From Streptomyces viridiviolaceus (GTDB lineage: Bacteria; Actinomycetota; Actinomycetes; Streptomycetales; Streptomycetaceae): a DNA stretch of 64,000 nt. Positions 15,068 through 23,307 of the stretch are shown here, piece by piece. The position numbers were made by a program, and so were the translations under genes. The DNA is taken from the NCBI RefSeq assembly GCF_014650995.1, contig NZ_BMWA01000020.1, forward strand, positions 62,001-126,000, given 5' to 3'. The first letter of the stretch is position 1. Each line of letters opens with the position of its first letter. The notes below the pieces were generated by a model. That model ran no database searches. It had not been told where the DNA came from and saw only the letters and a program-made list of their open reading frames with translations.

Positions 15068-16197
15068 GCGGCCAGTGCCTTTCCGTAGATGGCGTAGGAG
15101 CGGGCGGGGCGGGCCCCGGACAGGGCCATGTAGGCGCGGCTCTGCCAGTTGTGCTCGTGGACCCAGGTCGTGTGAACCGCCCGATACGGTGGGATGCCGC
15201 CCAGGCCGACGCGTCCGATCTCGCCGGCCAGGACCCGGCCTATGCCCAGGCCGTCGACCTCCGGCCGGACGCCGATCATCAGCACGGTCGCACCGCTGAT
15301 GCGACGCTTCAGGAAGGGGTAGCGCAGCAGGAAGGCGGGCCCGGCCCGGCCGTTCGTGGCAGCCAGGACCTCGTTGGCGTCGGCCATGAGCATGCTGAAG
15401 CCGACGGCACGGCCGTCCAGTTCGACGAAACGGGTCAGACGCGGATCGAGGAACTGCTTGATCTCGTCGGTCTGGAAGCCGAGAACCTCCCGGCTCATGG
15501 GCACCATGTCATGGTTCTCGCGGAAGGACGCGCTCATCAGCTCGTGGATCAGGTCGATCTCCTGTTCCCAGCGAGCCGGCTGGAGAGAACGCACCCGCAG
15601 GCCGTGCCTGGCGACCATGGACTCTCCGCGCCGCACCAGCCGGCTCAGCTGCTCGTGGTCGCGGTCGGCGTGCCAGCTGTAGGTGTCCATCCGGAAGTCG
15701 ACCTGAAGCCCCGCGGCCGTGAGCAGGTCCGCGTAGTACCGCGGATTGTGGGGCTGGAAGGCCGCTGGGCGGGTGCCGTGGCCGTCGACCAGCAGCCCGA
15801 ACTCCTGGGTGGAACAATAGGAGTGAGGGCCCGTCAGGCGCGTCATGCCACGCTCCTCAACCCACCGGGCGGCCGCGTCCAGCAAGGCGCCGGCGACCTC
15901 CTGGTCATCGACGCTCTCGAACCAGCCGAAGTACCCGTGCGGGCCGAAACGCTCGACATGGGCGGGGTCGATGCTCGCGGAGACCCGGCCCACGGTGCGC
16001 CCGCTACGGTCGCGCGCGATGAAGTGCTCCGCCTCGGCTTCCCGGAGGTACGGATTCCGGTCCGGACTGACGAATCTCCGCAGATCCGAAGTGAGAGGTG
16101 CGACCCAGTTCGGATCGCGACGGTGAAGCCGTATCGGGAACTTCAGAAAGGCATCCATCATGCGCGGTCCGCGCACCGGGAGTACGGAAATCAACAT
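15064..16197 (-). CDS. GNAT-superfamily acyltransferase, bCerS-like architecture
   Basis: A 377-aa protein of the long GNAT group. It opens with the recurring R-x-D-P-N-W-V-x-P-L block (RRDPNWVAPL, about 27-36), followed by EAEHFIARD, GRVSASID and YFGWFESVDD, and ends with a second GNAT-like half (VLMIGVRPEVDGLGIGRVL, about 315-333). Proteins of this layout are usually annotated only as N-acetyltransferases; the bacterial ceramide synthase bCerS is, to my knowledge, of this type. The gene leads the ten-gene operon; ATG 16197 has AAGGA 5 bases upstream. It would acylate the terminal amine made by the 6111-8822 fusion, using an acyl-CoA or acyl-ACP donor. Substrate assignment is inference. Confidence 0.75.
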   Translation of the reverse strand: MLISVLPVRGPRMMDAFLKFPIRLHRRDPNWVAPLTSDLRRFVSPDRNPYLREAEAEHFIARDRSGRTVGRVSASIDPAHVERFGPHGYFGWFESVDDQEVAGALLDAAARWVEERGMTRLTGPHSYCSTQEFGLLVDGHGTRPAAFQPHNPRYYADLLTAAGLQVDFRMDTYSWHADRDHEQLSRLVRRGESMVARHGLRVRSLQPARWEQEIDLIHELMSASFRENHDMVPMSREVLGFQTDEIKQFLDPRLTRFVELDGRAVGFSMLMADANEVLAATNGRAGPAFLLRYPFLKRRISGATVLMIGVRPEVDGLGIGRVLAGEIGRVGLGGIPPYRAVHTTWVHEHNWQSRAYMALSGARPARSYAIYGKALAA

Positions 16198-16649
16198 GCA
16201 TCCTTAAAGGAGTCTTCGAAGAGTACGGCACTCCCGAAGCGAACGCACAGCGGTCAGTTCGACCCGCCCAGGAGGCCTTTACGAGTGGCCGATAGTGGGC
16301 GGGTCGGCGGCTTTGAAATCCACGAAGAGTCAAACCGAACATCCGTAGCTGGTGCAAGAAGCAACAGAGCCCATGGCTGTGCTGTTGAGAAAGTTGCAGG
16401 TCAGAGGGCTGCATATGAGAATCGTTATCGTTAGGAGTGACTGTAATGACAGTCGTGTTCAACTAGGTGGGCGCGGAATTCGGGCATTGCAGATGAGTCG
16501 CTGCGGTGGTACGGTCCCGTTTTGCTGGCCGCTTTTCGCGCACCCTTCGACTTTATTGCCCCGGGTTTTCGTGTCCGTCCGGCAGTACAACGAAGGCGAT
16601 TGGATCGCGCGGAACGCTATCCTCCGACAACGCCAGAAAGAGGCTGACA
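16198..16649. promoter_or_regulatory. Divergent control region of the lipid cluster
   Basis: This non-coding 450-base stretch is less GC-rich than its surroundings and separates the two divergent biosynthetic operons. It contains a perfect palindrome GACTGT-AATG-ACAGTC (16439-16454), a plausible regulator site. It also has a clear ribosome site AGAAAGAGG (16635-16643) for the KSIII gene. Open frames here (for example from 16459 or 16506) have no recognisable family and are probably not genes. Confidence 0.5.
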
Positions 16650-17654
16650 ATGCAGCCGGCCCCCGTACTCTGCGGAATTGGCACTTCATTACCTGATCGT
16701 GTGGTCACGAACGACGACCTGGCAGCCCGTCTCGACACCTCGGACGAGTGGATCCGCACCCGCACCGGAATACGCGAGCGGCGCACCGTGGACCCGGGCA
16801 CGGCCACCGGGGACCTCGCCCATGCCGCGGCGCAAGGCGCGCTCAAGTCCGCCGGCTCAGCCGCGGTGGACCTTGTCATCCTGGCCACCACCACTCCTGA
16901 TCACCCCTGCCCCGCCACGGCGCCCCACGTGGCGCAACGTCTGGGGCTGACAGGCGTTCCTGCCTGGGACCTGGCCGCGGTCTGCAGCGGGTTCGTCTAC
17001 GCACTGGCCTGCGCGTCCAGCTTCGTGCGCTCAGGCTCAGCCGCCCGCGTCCTGGTCATCGGCGCTGACACCTACTCCACCATCACCGACCCCGACGACC
17101 GCAGCACGCGCGCCATCTTCGGCGACGGCGCGGGCGCGGTCGTCGTACGGGCCGGCACCGCCGACGAGGACGGGGCGATCGGCCCGGTGACGCTGGGCAG
17201 CGACGGTTCGCTGAAAGACGCGATCCTCGTGGACGCCGGCGGCTCGCGCCGACCCCTGCCCGACGGCTTGGCGCAGGACGGCCGGTACTTCACGATGCAG
17301 GGCAAGACCGTCTTCCGGCATGCCGTCGAGCGTATGTCGCAGAGCGCCGAGAAGGTCCGCACCGAGGCCGGCTGGAGTACCGGCGACGTGGACTGCCTCG
17401 TCGCGCACCAGGCCAACGCACGGATCATCGACGCCGTCGCCGCACAGATGGGCCTGGCGCCCGAACAGTGCGCTCTCAGCATCGAGCGGCTCGGCAACAC
17501 AGCCGCCGCTTCCATACCCCTCGCGATGGCCGAGGCAGCTCGGTCCGGTCAGCTGCGCGCGGGCAGCCGAGTACTCCTCACCGCATTCGGCGGTGGGGCG
17601 ACGTGGGGTGCCGCAGCTCTCACCTGGCCCGATGTCACCCCCGTGTCCATCTGA
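16650..17654 (+). CDS. Beta-ketoacyl-ACP synthase III (KSIII/FabH type)
   Basis: The 334-aa enzyme has the KSIII triad: Cys112 in LAAVCSGFVYAL, His in VAHQANARI, and Asn in RLGNTAAAS, plus the N-terminal DEWIRTRTGI signature. KSIII starts chains by condensing an acyl-CoA with malonyl-ACP. ATG 16650 was chosen over the in-frame 16506 start because a strong AAGAGG site lies 6 bases ahead and the protein then begins like other FabH proteins. It is the first gene of a three-gene operon with an ACP and a KASII. The set would build a dedicated acyl chain, either the backbone or the acyl donor for the GNAT enzyme. Confidence 0.93.
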   Translation: MQPAPVLCGIGTSLPDRVVTNDDLAARLDTSDEWIRTRTGIRERRTVDPGTATGDLAHAAAQGALKSAGSAAVDLVILATTTPDHPCPATAPHVAQRLGLTGVPAWDLAAVCSGFVYALACASSFVRSGSAARVLVIGADTYSTITDPDDRSTRAIFGDGAGAVVVRAGTADEDGAIGPVTLGSDGSLKDAILVDAGGSRRPLPDGLAQDGRYFTMQGKTVFRHAVERMSQSAEKVRTEAGWSTGDVDCLVAHQANARIIDAVAAQMGLAPEQCALSIERLGNTAAASIPLAMAEAARSGQLRAGSRVLLTAFGGGATWGAAALTWPDVTPVSI

Positions 17655-17684
17655 GCACCTCTCAACCGAAACAGGAGAAGCAAC

Positions 17685-17951
17685 ATGACAGCGATACCGG
17701 TCCAGTCCGTGCGTGAGCAGATGATCGCTCTTCTCAGCGCCCGCTTCGGACTGGAGGAGGAGTCGGTCGCCCCGGAGACGACCTTCAGCTCGATGGAACT
17801 CGACTCCCTCGCACTGGTGGAGTTCTCCATCGCCCTCCAGGAGGACTTCGGAGTGCCGGTGGGCGAGGAGGAGTTCACCGCCGAGAACACCGTCGACGAG
17901 GTGGCCGAACTGATGGCCGGCAAGCTCACCGCTCAGGACCCGGTCGGATGA
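17685..17951 (+). CDS. Acyl carrier protein
   Basis: An 88-aa ACP with phosphopantetheine attachment site MELDSLAL. A good ribosome site (CAGGAGAAG) precedes the ATG. Its stop codon overlaps the start of the KASII gene (ATGA), which points to a dedicated KSIII-ACP-KASII unit rather than use of the housekeeping ACP. It differs clearly from the ACP at 12015, so the two operons probably use separate carriers. Confidence 0.9.
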   Translation: MTAIPVQSVREQMIALLSARFGLEEESVAPETTFSSMELDSLALVEFSIALQEDFGVPVGEEEFTAENTVDEVAELMAGKLTAQDPVG

Positions 17952-19186
17952 CGGCAGCCGCCGGCCGTCCCTTCCGCGCAGCGGTCACCGGATTCGGAAT
18001 GGTGACCGCTGCCGGTCTGGGCGCGGCCGAGACCTGGCAAACCCTCCTCGCCGGCCGGCCCACGGCCCGACGCGTGCCCGAACTTGCGGGCATGCCCGTC
18101 GACTTCGCCTGCAAGGCCGACCAGTTCCATGGCGACGCGGTCCTCGGGCGGCGCGTCGCCTGGCGGCTCGACCGCAGCACGCAGATGGCGATGGCAGCGA
18201 CGACCGAGGCACTGAACCTGGCCGGCCTCGACCCCGATCAGTGGGACGGCGCACGAGTGGGAGTGGTCCTGGCAACCGCTCTGGGCGGCATGACGACCTG
18301 GGAACGAGAATACGGCCGCCTCCGCGAACACGGCCCCGGCGCAGTCTCACCCCTGCTGATCCCCATGGCAGCGGTGAACATGACGGCGGGCCATGTCGCG
18401 GCCGCCCACGGAGCGAAAGGCCCCAACTTCGCCACCGCGACCGCCTGCGCCTCCAGCACGACAGCACTGGGTGCCGCCCGCGACCTGTTGCAGGCCAACC
18501 TGTGCGACGTGGTCATCGCGGGCGGCACCGAGGCCAGTATCACGCCGCTGGTCGCAGCCGCCTTCGCCAAGATGGGGGCGCTGTCCACCAGGACCGACGA
18601 TCCAGCCACCGCCTCTCGTCCCTTCGACGTGGCCCGTGACGGCTTCGTCCTCGCCGAAGGCGCTTCCGTGCTGGTACTCGAACGACCGGAGCACGCCCGG
18701 GCACGCGGCGCCCGCCCGTACGCATTCCTCAGCGGGTACGGCGCGTCGGCAGACGCCGGGCACGCCACACGTCCGGACCCCGACGGCACCGGCGCGGAAG
18801 CGGCCCTGCGCTCCGCACTCGCAGACGCAGGGCTGGCGCCGGAAGACGTGGACCATGTCAACGCCCACGGGACGTCGACACCACTGAACGACGCCGTGGA
18901 GTCACAGGTCATCCATCGAGTGCTCGGCGACCGTCCTGCCGTGACCTCGATCAAGGGAGTTACGGGCCACTGCCTCGGTGCGGCCGGTGCCCACGAGGCC
19001 GTGGCCACGGTGCTGTCCTTGCACCACCAGGTCGTACCGCCCACCGCCAACGTCGAGGAACTCGACCCCCAGGTGCAGGTGGACGTCGTGACCGACAAGC
19101 CCCGGCCGCTGCTGATGGCCGCGGCGGTGAGTCACTCCTTCGGCTTCGGCGGACAGAACGCGGTCGTCGCCTTCACCAGCGCCTGA
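17948..19186 (+). CDS. Beta-ketoacyl-ACP synthase II (FabF type)
   Basis: A 412-aa elongating ketosynthase with the Cys-His-His triad in ATACASSTTAL, NAHGTSTPLND and VTGHCLGAAG, and the C-terminal SFGFGGQNA glycine loop. A gatekeeping chain-length-factor partner is absent, so it is a KASII/FabF-like enzyme and not a type II PKS heterodimer. It would extend the chain begun by the KSIII on the adjacent ACP, borrowing KR, DH and ER from primary metabolism because none are encoded here. It ends just before a strong terminator. Confidence 0.92.
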   Translation: MTAAAGRPFRAAVTGFGMVTAAGLGAAETWQTLLAGRPTARRVPELAGMPVDFACKADQFHGDAVLGRRVAWRLDRSTQMAMAATTEALNLAGLDPDQWDGARVGVVLATALGGMTTWEREYGRLREHGPGAVSPLLIPMAAVNMTAGHVAAAHGAKGPNFATATACASSTTALGAARDLLQANLCDVVIAGGTEASITPLVAAAFAKMGALSTRTDDPATASRPFDVARDGFVLAEGASVLVLERPEHARARGARPYAFLSGYGASADAGHATRPDPDGTGAEAALRSALADAGLAPEDVDHVNAHGTSTPLNDAVESQVIHRVLGDRPAVTSIKGVTGHCLGAAGAHEAVATVLSLHHQVVPPTANVEELDPQVQVDVVTDKPRPLLMAAAVSHSFGFGGQNAVVAFTSA

Positions 19187-19211
19187 CCGAGCCCCACGGG
19201 ACCACCGGGCA

Positions 19212-19246
19212 AGAGGGCCGGCGGACATCACGTCCGCCGGCCCTCT
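19212..19246 (+). terminator. Terminator after the KSIII-ACP-KASII operon
   Basis: A perfect 15-bp stem (19212-19226 with 19232-19246) with loop ATCAC begins 26 bases after the KASII stop. It is among the strongest hairpins in the window. Confidence 0.85.
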
Positions 19247-19343
19247 CGCGTGGGCGGATGGCACCGTACCGGCCGAGCCCTGCGGAAACATGCGTGTGCC
19301 CGTCGGCCAGACGTCCACTGGCAGACGGGCACACGCCCGGAAC

Positions 19344-19374
19344 GGTCGCCCGGCCGGTCCGCAGCCGGGCGACC
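19344..19374 (-). terminator. Terminator after the MMPL gene
   Basis: An 11-bp perfect stem (GGTCGCCCGGC 19344-19354 with GCCGGGCGACC 19364-19374) lies 3 bases beyond the MMPL stop codon on the minus strand. A second, weaker hairpin (GCCCGTC ... GACGGGC, about 19299-19330) lies between it and the converging operon. Confidence 0.75.
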
Positions 19375-19377
19375 GGG

Positions 19378-21774
19378 CTAACGGCGGACCGCGGATTCCT
19401 GGCTGCGCGAGACGGGGGACTCGCGTCCGTCCGCAGCCCCCTGGGAGGAGGCGGCGGGCGTGTCACCCGGGGTCCCTTCCGTCAGCTCGAACCTGGGAAG
19501 CGAGCGGTCGAGCCAGGCAGGCATCCACCAGTTGTGACGGCCGAGCAGACGCATCAGCGCCGGCACGAGTACGACGCGGATGAGGGTGGCGTCGAGGAGC
19601 ACCGCGACGGCGAGGGCGAAGCCCATCTGCTTGACCTCGACGACCTTCGTCAGCATGAACGCTGCGAAGATCACGACCATGATGGCCGCAGCGGCGGTGA
19701 TGACCTTGGCCGTGTGGGCCACGCCCTCGGTGACCGCCCTGCTGTTGTCCTGCGTGCGCCCCCACTCCTCCTTCATCCGGGAAATGAGGAACACCTCGTA
19801 GTCCATGGACAACCCGAACAGGATCACGAAGGTGAGCAAAGGCAGGTAGGCCTGGATGAAACCGGTGCTGGAGACGTCGAACAGCGACGCGCCCATGCCC
19901 TCCTGGAACACCAGGGTCAGCAGACCGAACGCCGCTCCCACCGACAGGAGGTTCATGACGATGGCGCTGAGCGGAAGCACCACGCTGCGGAAGGCCAGCA
20001 GCAGCAGGATGAAGGACAGGCCGAGGACCAGCAGCAGGACGAGCGGCGTCGCACGTTCGACCTCCTCGGCGATGTCCACGGTCTGGCCGCTCAGCCCGCC
20101 CACGTAGGCGGAGAGCCCCGGCACCTCGCCGACCGTCTCCGGTGCGGCGGTGTCCCTGATCCAGTGAACGAGGGCGACGGACTCCTCGCTGTCGGCGGCC
20201 GATCGGGACATCACCAGCATGGCCGTCGTCCGCGCGTCGGGACTGACCAGCCGTTCGAGAGCGCCGTCCCGGTCGGCACCCAAGGCCGCCTCGAGCGTGG
20301 CGGCATCGGCCTGTCCGCCCTGGCCGCGCAGGGCGTCGCTCAAGGAGACGACGTCGGACACCTGGCGGTGGTCCCGCAGCCTGTCCGAGAACTGCTGCAG
20401 GGCATCGAGTTCACGGTCGCCCAGCCGGCCTTCGGGCGTATGGACGACGATCTGCAGAGGAGTGGCAGCACCGGGGACGAACTTCTCGTCGACGAGTTCG
20501 TAGCCCTTGCCGGCCGGAGCGTCCGAGACGGCCGAGGCCCCTACGTCGAAGCCGAGCTTCAGCTGGGAGACCGGGACGATGGCCAGCAGCAGCGCCACGC
20601 TGGTCAGGCCGCCGATGAGAACAGGGCGCCTCATGACCACGCCGGTCCAGCGCGTCCACAGCGAGCGGCTGGTGTCCACCCGTGCCAGGGACCGCTTGAG
20701 CCCCGGAACCGCCAGCCGGTTGATCCGGGTGCCCAGCAGACCGAGTACGGCGGGGAGCAGACTGAGGCCGACCAGGAGCATGACGGCCACGGCGATCATG
20801 ACGCCGAGGGCCATGGTCCGGAACACCGGTGCTCGGACGACCATGAGGCCTGCGACGGAGATGAGGACCGTGCACCCGGAGAAGAGCACCGCCTTGCCCG
20901 CAGTGGACATGGTGGCTCCGACCGACGCCTCGACGTCGCCGCCTCGGGCCGCCAGTTCCTCACGCTGCCGCGTCACCGCGAAGAGGCAGTAGTCGATTCC
21001 CAGTGCCAGGCCGAGCATGGTCACGACCGCCTGCACGAAGACGTCGAAACCGATGAGGCCGCTGAGGGCCCCCAGCACACCGAACGTGGTGAGCACCGCC
21101 ACCATGCCCAGCACCAGCGGCAGTCCCGCCGCGACCAGGGTGCCGAAGGCAAGGAGCAGGACCACCAGGGCGATGGGCAGGCCGATGGACTCCGCCTGGG
21201 CGATGTCCTTGTCCTGCTGCTCGACCACGGCCGCATTGAGCGCGCTGGACCCGGTGAGGTAGGCCTGCACCGGGCTGTCCGCGGTCACGTCGTGCAGCGT
21301 TTCCTGAAGCAGTGGCACCGCATCCTGCCGGTCCCGCTCACCACCGCCCAGCCCCACAGGGGCGACCACCGTCCGACGGTCCGACGAGTACAAGGAGGAG
21401 TCCTGTGCCGTGTACGGGTTCTCCACCTCCACCACGCCGTCCTGCTTCTGCAGGGTGCCGAGGATGCTGGTGACCGCCTGCCGATAGGCATCGGAGTCCG
21501 ACCGCAGTGTCGCCGAGTCGAAGACGACCAAGGCGTCTTCCGTGACAGGCGTGTCGAACTCGTCGGTCAGCAGGGCTTCCACCCGGGCCGAGTCCGAGCC
21601 TTCCACCTTGAGCGAGGAACCGGTGAGGCTGTCGGTGAACTTCGGCAGCAATAACCCGGCCCCCACGAGGACGATCACCCAGGCCGCGACAACTCTCCAC
21701 CCGTGGCGCGCGCACCAGGTGCCCCAGCGGTACAGCACTGGCCGGTCGGCGCCCAGGGCTCCTTCCGATTCCAT
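19378..21774 (-). CDS. MMPL/RND-family transporter, probable lipid exporter
   Basis: This 798-aa protein has the RND layout of actinobacterial MmpL proteins: a first TM helix near residues 28-46, a large outer domain, a TM bundle (about 190-370) with the proton-relay-type GIDYCLF segment, a second outer domain, then a second bundle with the matching GLSMDYEVFLISRMKEEW segment (about 670-690). Conserved D-Y pairs occur in both halves. MMPL proteins export complex lipids and siderophores in mycobacteria and polyketides in Streptomyces. It converges with the KASII operon and is divergent from a TetR gene with which it shares a palindrome. It is the likely exporter of the cluster product. Confidence 0.9.
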   Translation of the reverse strand: MESEGALGADRPVLYRWGTWCARHGWRVVAAWVIVLVGAGLLLPKFTDSLTGSSLKVEGSDSARVEALLTDEFDTPVTEDALVVFDSATLRSDSDAYRQAVTSILGTLQKQDGVVEVENPYTAQDSSLYSSDRRTVVAPVGLGGGERDRQDAVPLLQETLHDVTADSPVQAYLTGSSALNAAVVEQQDKDIAQAESIGLPIALVVLLLAFGTLVAAGLPLVLGMVAVLTTFGVLGALSGLIGFDVFVQAVVTMLGLALGIDYCLFAVTRQREELAARGGDVEASVGATMSTAGKAVLFSGCTVLISVAGLMVVRAPVFRTMALGVMIAVAVMLLVGLSLLPAVLGLLGTRINRLAVPGLKRSLARVDTSRSLWTRWTGVVMRRPVLIGGLTSVALLLAIVPVSQLKLGFDVGASAVSDAPAGKGYELVDEKFVPGAATPLQIVVHTPEGRLGDRELDALQQFSDRLRDHRQVSDVVSLSDALRGQGGQADAATLEAALGADRDGALERLVSPDARTTAMLVMSRSAADSEESVALVHWIRDTAAPETVGEVPGLSAYVGGLSGQTVDIAEEVERATPLVLLLVLGLSFILLLLAFRSVVLPLSAIVMNLLSVGAAFGLLTLVFQEGMGASLFDVSSTGFIQAYLPLLTFVILFGLSMDYEVFLISRMKEEWGRTQDNSRAVTEGVAHTAKVITAAAAIMVVIFAAFMLTKVVEVKQMGFALAVAVLLDATLIRVVLVPALMRLLGRHNWWMPAWLDRSLPRFELTEGTPGDTPAASSQGAADGRESPVSRSQESAVRR

Positions 21775-21793
21775 GACATCTCCCTAGACTGAC

Positions 21794-21828
21794 TGGTCGG
21801 TCGAGTCAGCATAACCATCGACCGACCA
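21794..21828. promoter_or_regulatory. TetR operator between the MMPL and tetR genes
   Basis: Perfect 11-base inverted repeats TGGTCGGTCGA (21794-21804) and TCGACCGACCA (21818-21828) with a 13-base spacer lie between the divergent MMPL and tetR starts. The same half-site recurs at 22555-22565. This is the expected binding site of the adjacent TetR protein. Confidence 0.78.
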
Positions 21829-21892
21829 ACCGGTCTAGAGTTGACCGGCGAGTACGCTGCCGAAGTACGAGACACAGGCCGAGGGGAACACC

Positions 21893-22528
21893 ATGGGGAC
21901 TGCACGGGGACCACAGACCACGGGATCCGACGAGCGCAACGCCGCACGCCTCAGCGCCCGGCGCGCACAGATCCTGGACGCCGCCACGTCCGTCTTCGCC
22001 CGCCTCGGCTACCACGGTTCCCGGATGGACGACATCGTCCAGGCCTCTGGCCTGAGCAAGGGCGCCATCTACTGGTACTTCAAGAGCAAAGAGGAGATCG
22101 CCGTCGAACTGGTCCGCCAACTCCTCCACGACGAAGAGCAGTCCCTGGCGGGCGAGCCCGCCGCGGGAGGCGACGCCGGTGCGAGGCTCAGCGCCATGGC
22201 GGACGACTTCTCGCGCAGTCTCCGGGAGAACCCGTCCAGGGCGCCGCTGGCGCTCGAGCTCCTCTCCCTCGGGCAGCGCATCCCCGCGATCAAAAAGCAC
22301 TTCACCGACTACCACGAGACCTACGTCGCCCTGCTGAGCGACCTGCTGAGGGCCGCATCGGGAGGTGCCGCCTCGACGCAGCAGATCAGAGCCGGCGCGC
22401 TCGCCCTCGCTGCGATGGTCGACGGCTGGGCCCTGCATGAAGCCCTCATCACCACACCGTCCGGACACCGGGACGGCCTCGGCGAAGCCGTGGGCATCCT
22501 AGTGGCCGGCTTGCGCAGTCAGGTCTGA
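21893..22528 (+). CDS. TetR-family transcriptional regulator of the MMPL exporter
   Basis: A 211-aa repressor with an N-terminal HTH (about 25-70): QILDAATSVFARLGYHGSRM, followed by the recognition region GLSKGAIYWYFKSKEEI. The C-terminal ligand domain has no assigned ligand. It is divergent from the MMPL gene, with a perfect inverted repeat between them, the classic arrangement for a TetR repressor of an exporter induced by its substrate. ATG 21893 follows GAGGGGA. A further half-site after its own gene suggests it also controls the next operon. Confidence 0.92.
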   Translation: MGTARGPQTTGSDERNAARLSARRAQILDAATSVFARLGYHGSRMDDIVQASGLSKGAIYWYFKSKEEIAVELVRQLLHDEEQSLAGEPAAGGDAGARLSAMADDFSRSLRENPSRAPLALELLSLGQRIPAIKKHFTDYHETYVALLSDLLRAASGGAASTQQIRAGALALAAMVDGWALHEALITTPSGHRDGLGEAVGILVAGLRSQV

Positions 22529-22545
22529 ATCCCTACGGAGAAACA

Positions 22546-22576
22546 TTGACCGACTGGTCGGTCGAGCTGTTACTAT
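22546..22576 (+). promoter_or_regulatory. Promoter with overlapping TetR site
   Basis: TTGACC (22546-22551) and TACTAT (22571-22576) are spaced by 19 bases. Between them lies TGGTCGGTCGA (22555-22565), the same sequence as the MMPL/tetR operator arm, here within an imperfect palindrome GACCGACTGGTCGGTC. The TetR protein would block this promoter. The first plausible gene starts at 22761. Confidence 0.6.
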
Positions 22577-22760
22577 GCCCTTCGGCGGTAGCGCCGTAAC
22601 GGGGTGTACGGGGGGTAAGGTGCACAGTTGCGTTTTCCTGCAGTGGATCATAAGCGCCCGTACTTCAGTTACCCGCCAGTACCCCGATCCCGGCTCCGAG
22701 TTCCGGCCGTCCTGGTCCCTTGCTCACGCATCCTCTGCGTCGGCAGCACAGGGGGTCTGA

Positions 22761-23210
22761 ATGTGGTCCACACGCACAGCAGTATTACGCCTGGCGATCG
22801 TGATCCTTGCCTTCATGACGGCTTGGAAAACACTGGTCACGCACACATCGGTTCCGCATCGGGCCGCGGCTGACACGGCAACGAGGATCACTCACTCGAT
22901 ACTGGACGTGTCAGCTGAGGCGGCCCACGGGGAGCCGGAGACGATCCGGAATCTGCCGGGCGCTGTCGTCGCCATTCCCCACCACCTGGAAGACCTGCGG
23001 GTATTCCGCAAGAGCATCTCCGACTCCTCTTCCCCGATCGACCACCTGCCCATCGGTCCGGAGCAACTCAAAGAGCACCCCGACTTTGCAAGGGCAGCGT
23101 CGGACAGTGGACTTCACGCGCCGCACCCTCGATGGAAGGTGACGGCCGACCCGCCGTACTCGGAACCACCGGGCCAACTCCGCGCCCGCCTTCAGGCCTG
23201 GCTGGTATAG
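22761..23210 (+). CDS. Hypothetical protein with N-terminal membrane segment
   Basis: An unrecognised 149-aa protein. One hydrophobic stretch near the start (VLRLAIVILAFMTAW, about residues 8-22) could anchor it in the membrane or act as a signal. The rest is hydrophilic with several Pro and His residues and no known motif. A good ribosome site (AGGGGG, 22750-22755) precedes ATG 22761. Its third-position GC is lower than in neighbouring genes. It probably shares the TetR-controlled promoter at 22546-22576 with the carbonic-anhydrase-like gene 97 bases downstream. Existence as a gene is likely but not certain. Confidence 0.5.
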   Translation: MWSTRTAVLRLAIVILAFMTAWKTLVTHTSVPHRAAADTATRITHSILDVSAEAAHGEPETIRNLPGAVVAIPHHLEDLRVFRKSISDSSSPIDHLPIGPEQLKEHPDFARAASDSGLHAPHPRWKVTADPPYSEPPGQLRARLQAWLV

Positions 23211-23307
23211 CCGCTCTCGTATCTCGCGCGCCGACACAAGTCAGTACACAGGCGACTGCCTGACTTGCCATCCGTCGAGCAAGATTCAACGAGGGGGCCT
23301 CTTCAGC

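Noticed and set aside
16004..16462. 152-codon minus-strand ORF in the divergent promoter
   Set aside because: Half lies over the GNAT gene in another frame and the rest has no motif.
22575..22760. Short ORF beginning at the -10 box of the TetR-linked promoter
   Set aside because: It starts inside the promoter, has no ribosome site and no recognisable sequence.
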